Positions 61,703 to 64,000 of a DNA stretch of 64,000 nt are shown in pieces (positions within the stretch are counted from its first letter, which is position 1; each line of letters begins with the position of its first letter). The notes under the pieces were generated by a model, which saw only the letters and a program-made list of their open reading frames with translations, was not told the DNA's origin and did not search any database. This DNA comes from Neisseria uirgultaei. GTDB lineage: Bacteria > Pseudomonadota > Gammaproteobacteria > Burkholderiales > Neisseriaceae. The stretch covers positions 90,675 to 154,674 of the forward strand of contig NZ_CAUIYF010000005.1 of NCBI RefSeq assembly GCF_962719845.1. Reading direction: 5' to 3'. Position numbers and translations under genes: made by a program.

Positions 61703-63148
61703 ATGGACACAAAAGAAATCCTCGGCTACGCGGCAGGCTCGATCGGCAGCGCGGTTTTAGCCGTCATCATCCTGCCGCTGCTGTCGTGGTATTTCCCCGC
61801 CGACGACATCGGGCGCATCGTGCTGATGCAGACGGCGGCAGGACTGGCGGTGTCGGTATTGTGCCTCGGGCTGGATCAGGCATACGTCCGCGAATACTAT
61901 GCCGCCGACGACAAAGACACTTTGTTCAAAACCCTGTTCCTGCCGCCGCTGCTGTTTTCCGCCGCGATAGCCGCCCTGCTGCTTTCCCGTCCGGCCATGC
62001 CGTCTGAAATCCTGTTTTCGCTCGACGATACCGCCGCCGGCATCGGGCTGGTGCTGTTCGGACTGAGCTTCCTGCCCATCCGCTTTTTCTTACTGGTTTT
62101 GCGTATGGAAGGGCGCGCCCTTGCCTTTTCGTCCGCGCAACTCATGTCCAAGCTCGCCCTGCTGCTGCTGTTGCCGCTGACGGTCGGGCTGCTGCACTTT
62201 CCGGCGCGCACCGCCGTCCTGACCGCCGTTTACGCGCTGGCAAACCTTGCCGCCGCCGCCTTTTTGCTGTTTCAAAACCGATGCCGTCTGAAGGCCGTCC
62301 GGCGCGCACCGTTTTCATCCGCCGTCCTGCACCGGGGGCTGCGCTACGGCATACCGATCGCACTGGGCAGCATCGCCTATTGGGGGCTGGCATCCGCCGA
62401 CCGCCTGTTCCTGAAAAAATATGCAGGCTTGGAACAGCTCGGCGTTTATTCGATGGGTATTTCGTTCGGCGGGGCGGCATTATTGTTCCAAAGCATCTTT
62501 TCAACGGTCTGGACACCGTATATTTTCCGCGCAATCGAAGCAAACGCCCCGCCAGCCCGCCTCTCGGCAACGGCAGAATCCGCCGCCGCCCTGCTTGCCG
62601 CCGCCGTCTGCCTGACCGGCATTTTCTCGCCCCTTGCCTCCCTCCTGCTGCCGGAAAACTACGCCGCCGTCAGGTTTATCGTCGTATCGTGCATGCTGCC
62701 GCCGCTGTTTTGCACGCTGGCGGAAATCAGCGGCATCGGTTTGAACGTCGTCCGCAAAACGCGCCCTATCGCGCTCGCCACCTTGGGCGCGCTGGCGGCA
62801 AACCTGCTGCTGCTGGGGCTTGCCGTACCGTCCGGCGGGGCGCGCGGCGCGGCGGTTGCCTGTGCCGCCTCATTCTGGCTGTTTTTTGTTTTCAAGACAG
62901 AAAGCTCCTGCCGCCTGTGGCAGCCGCTCAAACGCCTGCCGCTTTATACGCACACATTGCTCTGCCTGGCCTCCTCGGCGGCCTACACCTGCTTCGGCAC
63001 ACCGGCAAACTACCCCCTGTTTGCCGGCGTATGGGCGGCATATTTGGCAGGCTGTATCCTGCGCCACCGGAAAGATTTGCACAAACTGTTTCATTATTTG
63101 AAAAAACAAGGTTTCCCATTATGTTCCAACACACGGGACGACACATAA
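61703..63148 (+). CDS. pglF: Flippase of the pilin O-glycosylation pathway (PglF, Wzx type)
   Basis: A 481-residue polysaccharide-transporter-family protein with about 12-14 membrane helices, starting KEILGYAAGSIGSAVLAVII. It flips the undecaprenyl-linked glycan to the periplasm for transfer to PilE and other proteins. A TATAAT at about 61530 fits its promoter. Two uptake sequences are embedded in the coding part (near 61999 and 62281), where they force the codons MPSE and CRLK. No clear ribosome site precedes the ATG. The last residues (after about 470) read into DNA that adjoins a glycosyltransferase remnant, so the C terminus may be altered. Confidence 0.88.
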   Translation: MDTKEILGYAAGSIGSAVLAVIILPLLSWYFPADDIGRIVLMQTAAGLAVSVLCLGLDQAYVREYYAADDKDTLFKTLFLPPLLFSAAIAALLLSRPAMPSEILFSLDDTAAGIGLVLFGLSFLPIRFFLLVLRMEGRALAFSSAQLMSKLALLLLLPLTVGLLHFPARTAVLTAVYALANLAAAAFLLFQNRCRLKAVRRAPFSSAVLHRGLRYGIPIALGSIAYWGLASADRLFLKKYAGLEQLGVYSMGISFGGAALLFQSIFSTVWTPYIFRAIEANAPPARLSATAESAAALLAAAVCLTGIFSPLASLLLPENYAAVRFIVVSCMLPPLFCTLAEISGIGLNVVRKTRPIALATLGALAANLLLLGLAVPSGGARGAAVACAASFWLFFVFKTESSCRLWQPLKRLPLYTHTLLCLASSAAYTCFGTPANYPLFAGVWAAYLAGCILRHRKDLHKLFHYLKKQGFPLCSNTRDDT

Positions 63149-63182
63149 AGCACCGCCCTATGTGCCGTCCTGATCCGGAAGG

Positions 63183-63353
63183 GGTTACTGCATCCCTTTC
63201 GGCGAAGACGAAGCGTTTATCGAAGCCGTCGATACGCTCGTCAAGCAGCCCGAATTGCGCGAAAAAATGGGCAAAGCCCTGCACAAACACGTCGAAACCT
63301 TATGCTCCGACGAAAAAATCTACCGCACCACAATGGCTGCGTACAAAATGTGA
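63183..63353 (+). pseudogene. 3' remnant of a glycosyltransferase gene in the pgl locus
   Basis: An open frame without start encodes GYCIPFGEDEAFIEAVDTL and then LREKMGKALHKHVETL, ending TTMAAYKM at 63353. This is the usual C-terminal end of a GT4-type glycosyltransferase (the GxxxPxxD/E sugar-nucleotide loop followed by terminal helices). The rest of the gene is absent: pglF ends 35 bases earlier. The most likely history is deletion of a pgl glycosyltransferase, leaving its tail. Confidence 0.65.
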
Positions 63354-63366
63354 GGCCTCTGAAAAT

Positions 63367-64000
63367 ATGAACATCACCATCGTCGCCCCTTATTGCTCGC
63401 TGCCGTCCGAGCCGCATTTCAACCGCTTTTGGTATCTGGCAGAACTGTTGTCGCAATCGCACGACGTATTGCTGATTACCAGCAACTTCAAGCACTACGA
63501 CAAATCGTTCAGACGGCCCGAAGATGCCGAGGCAGCCTCGAAAGGCCGTCTGAAAGTGATGCTGCTGGAAGAGGGCGGCTATGGCAAAAACGTGTCTTTG
63601 AAGCGCGTGACCAGCCATCTCCGCTTCGTCAAACATTTTGAAAAATGGTTGGAAAACTGCCGTCCGGGCGGACAAGACGTTGTCTATTCCGCCTATCCGC
63701 TGATTGCCACCAACCTATTGCTGGGCAAACACAAAGCGCGTTTGGGCTACAAGCTGATTATCGACGTGCAGGACGTGTGGCCGGAGTCCTTCTCCTCGGT
63801 CGTACCGTTTTTGAAAAAAATCCCGCACAAGCTGCTGCCCTTTGCTTCACGCGCCAACCAAGCCTACCGCTACGCCGACGCACTCGTTGCCGTATCGCAG
63901 ACTTATCTCGACCGCGCCAAAGAAGCCAATCCGGACGTACCCGGCGAAGCCGTCTATATCGGTACGGACTTTGCCGCCACCGCCCCCCCCCCCCCCCCCC
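63367..64000 (+). CDS. Phase-variable pgl glycosyltransferase (PglG/PglH type), partial
   Basis: The first 211 codons are in the window. NITIVAPYCSLPSEPHF and YWLAELLSQ-type helices, IIDVQDVWPESFSSVV and YADALVAVSQTYLDRAKEA form the N-terminal half of a GT4 glycosyltransferase (GT-B fold). Position between pglF and, presumably, pglB fits pglG or pglH (formerly orf2/orf3), which modify the pilin glycan; I cannot decide which. The frame ends in a poly-C tract read as prolines. The total tract length, outside the window, decides whether the gene is on. Confidence 0.75.
   Translation, partial: MNITIVAPYCSLPSEPHFNRFWYLAELLSQSHDVLLITSNFKHYDKSFRRPEDAEAASKGRLKVMLLEEGGYGKNVSLKRVTSHLRFVKHFEKWLENCRPGGQDVVYSAYPLIATNLLLGKHKARLGYKLIIDVQDVWPESFSSVVPFLKKIPHKLLPFASRANQAYRYADALVAVSQTYLDRAKEANPDVPGEAVYIGTDFAATAPPPPP
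63983..64000 (+). repeat. Poly-C tract (at least 18 C) inside the pgl glycosyltransferase gene
   Basis: A run of C starts at 63983 and reaches the window edge. Tracts of this length slip during replication and switch the gene on and off by frameshift. The window edge hides the true length. Confidence 0.85.

Overview
The window is chromosomal DNA of a pathogenic Neisseria, most likely Neisseria meningitidis. The evidence is the very frequent 12-base DNA uptake sequence (ATGCCGTCTGAA, often as inverted pairs used as terminators), three Correia elements, large arrays of dRS3-type repeats (ATTCCC-N8-GGGAAT), and a gene set that includes tbpBA, the pilMNOPQ operon beside ponA, nsrR and the pgl protein-glycosylation locus. 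TbpB is of the short (about 600 residue, isotype I) type, which is meningococcal. The species call rests on recognition, not on a search.

Layout. 1-2.9 kb: tip of a response regulator gene, a flavin reductase with a Fur-box-like site, a D-Ala-D-Ala carboxypeptidase (dacB), a broken YjbR-type gene and tRNA-Asn. 3.0-7.1 kb: a five-gene operon encoding a FimV/TPR-like membrane protein, a receiver-like protein, an MglA/COG2229-type small GTPase, a probable roadblock-like protein and a clear roadblock/LC7 protein; this is the least explained and most interesting unit here. 7.4-16 kb: rlmD, an L,D-transpeptidase, a PepSY protein, aspS, a DUF502 protein, pldA, rpsT and potD. 16-22.8 kb: the iron-regulated tbpB-tbpA operon, flanked on both sides by long repeat arrays that share a duplicated end segment. 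22.8-33.4 kb: housekeeping genes (murI, tsaE-amiC, rlmL, mutT, acpS, pdxJ, recO, pheA, a Bcr/CflA exporter), interrupted by a Fic protein with a degenerate active site.

33.5-39.8 kb: a Correia element and a 12-bp tandem repeat in front of an NspA-like porin gene, then a DMT exporter, a nitrilase-family amidase, tyrA, and a nitric-oxide cluster (hemerythrin-nnrS divergent from nsrR). 39.9-48.5 kb: metK, htrB/lpxL2, tsaD, the cytochrome c maturation pair ccsB-ccsA, cytochrome c4 and engB. 48.6-58.5 kb: ponA divergent from pilMNOPQ, then aroK-aroB. 59-64 kb: a class II glutamine amidotransferase, nrdR-ribD, and the start of the pgl locus: flippase pglF, a glycosyltransferase 3' remnant, and a glycosyltransferase gene that leaves the window inside a poly-C tract of at least 18 bases.

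Functionally the window joins surface biology (type IV pilus secretin and inner-membrane platform, transferrin-iron uptake, porins, lipid A acylation, pilin glycosylation) with nitric oxide response and core metabolism. Variation is concentrated at the poly-C tract, the 12-bp repeat, the Correia elements and the dRS3 arrays. From recalled reference gene orders, the nsrR-metK boundary near 39.8 kb looks like a rearrangement junction.
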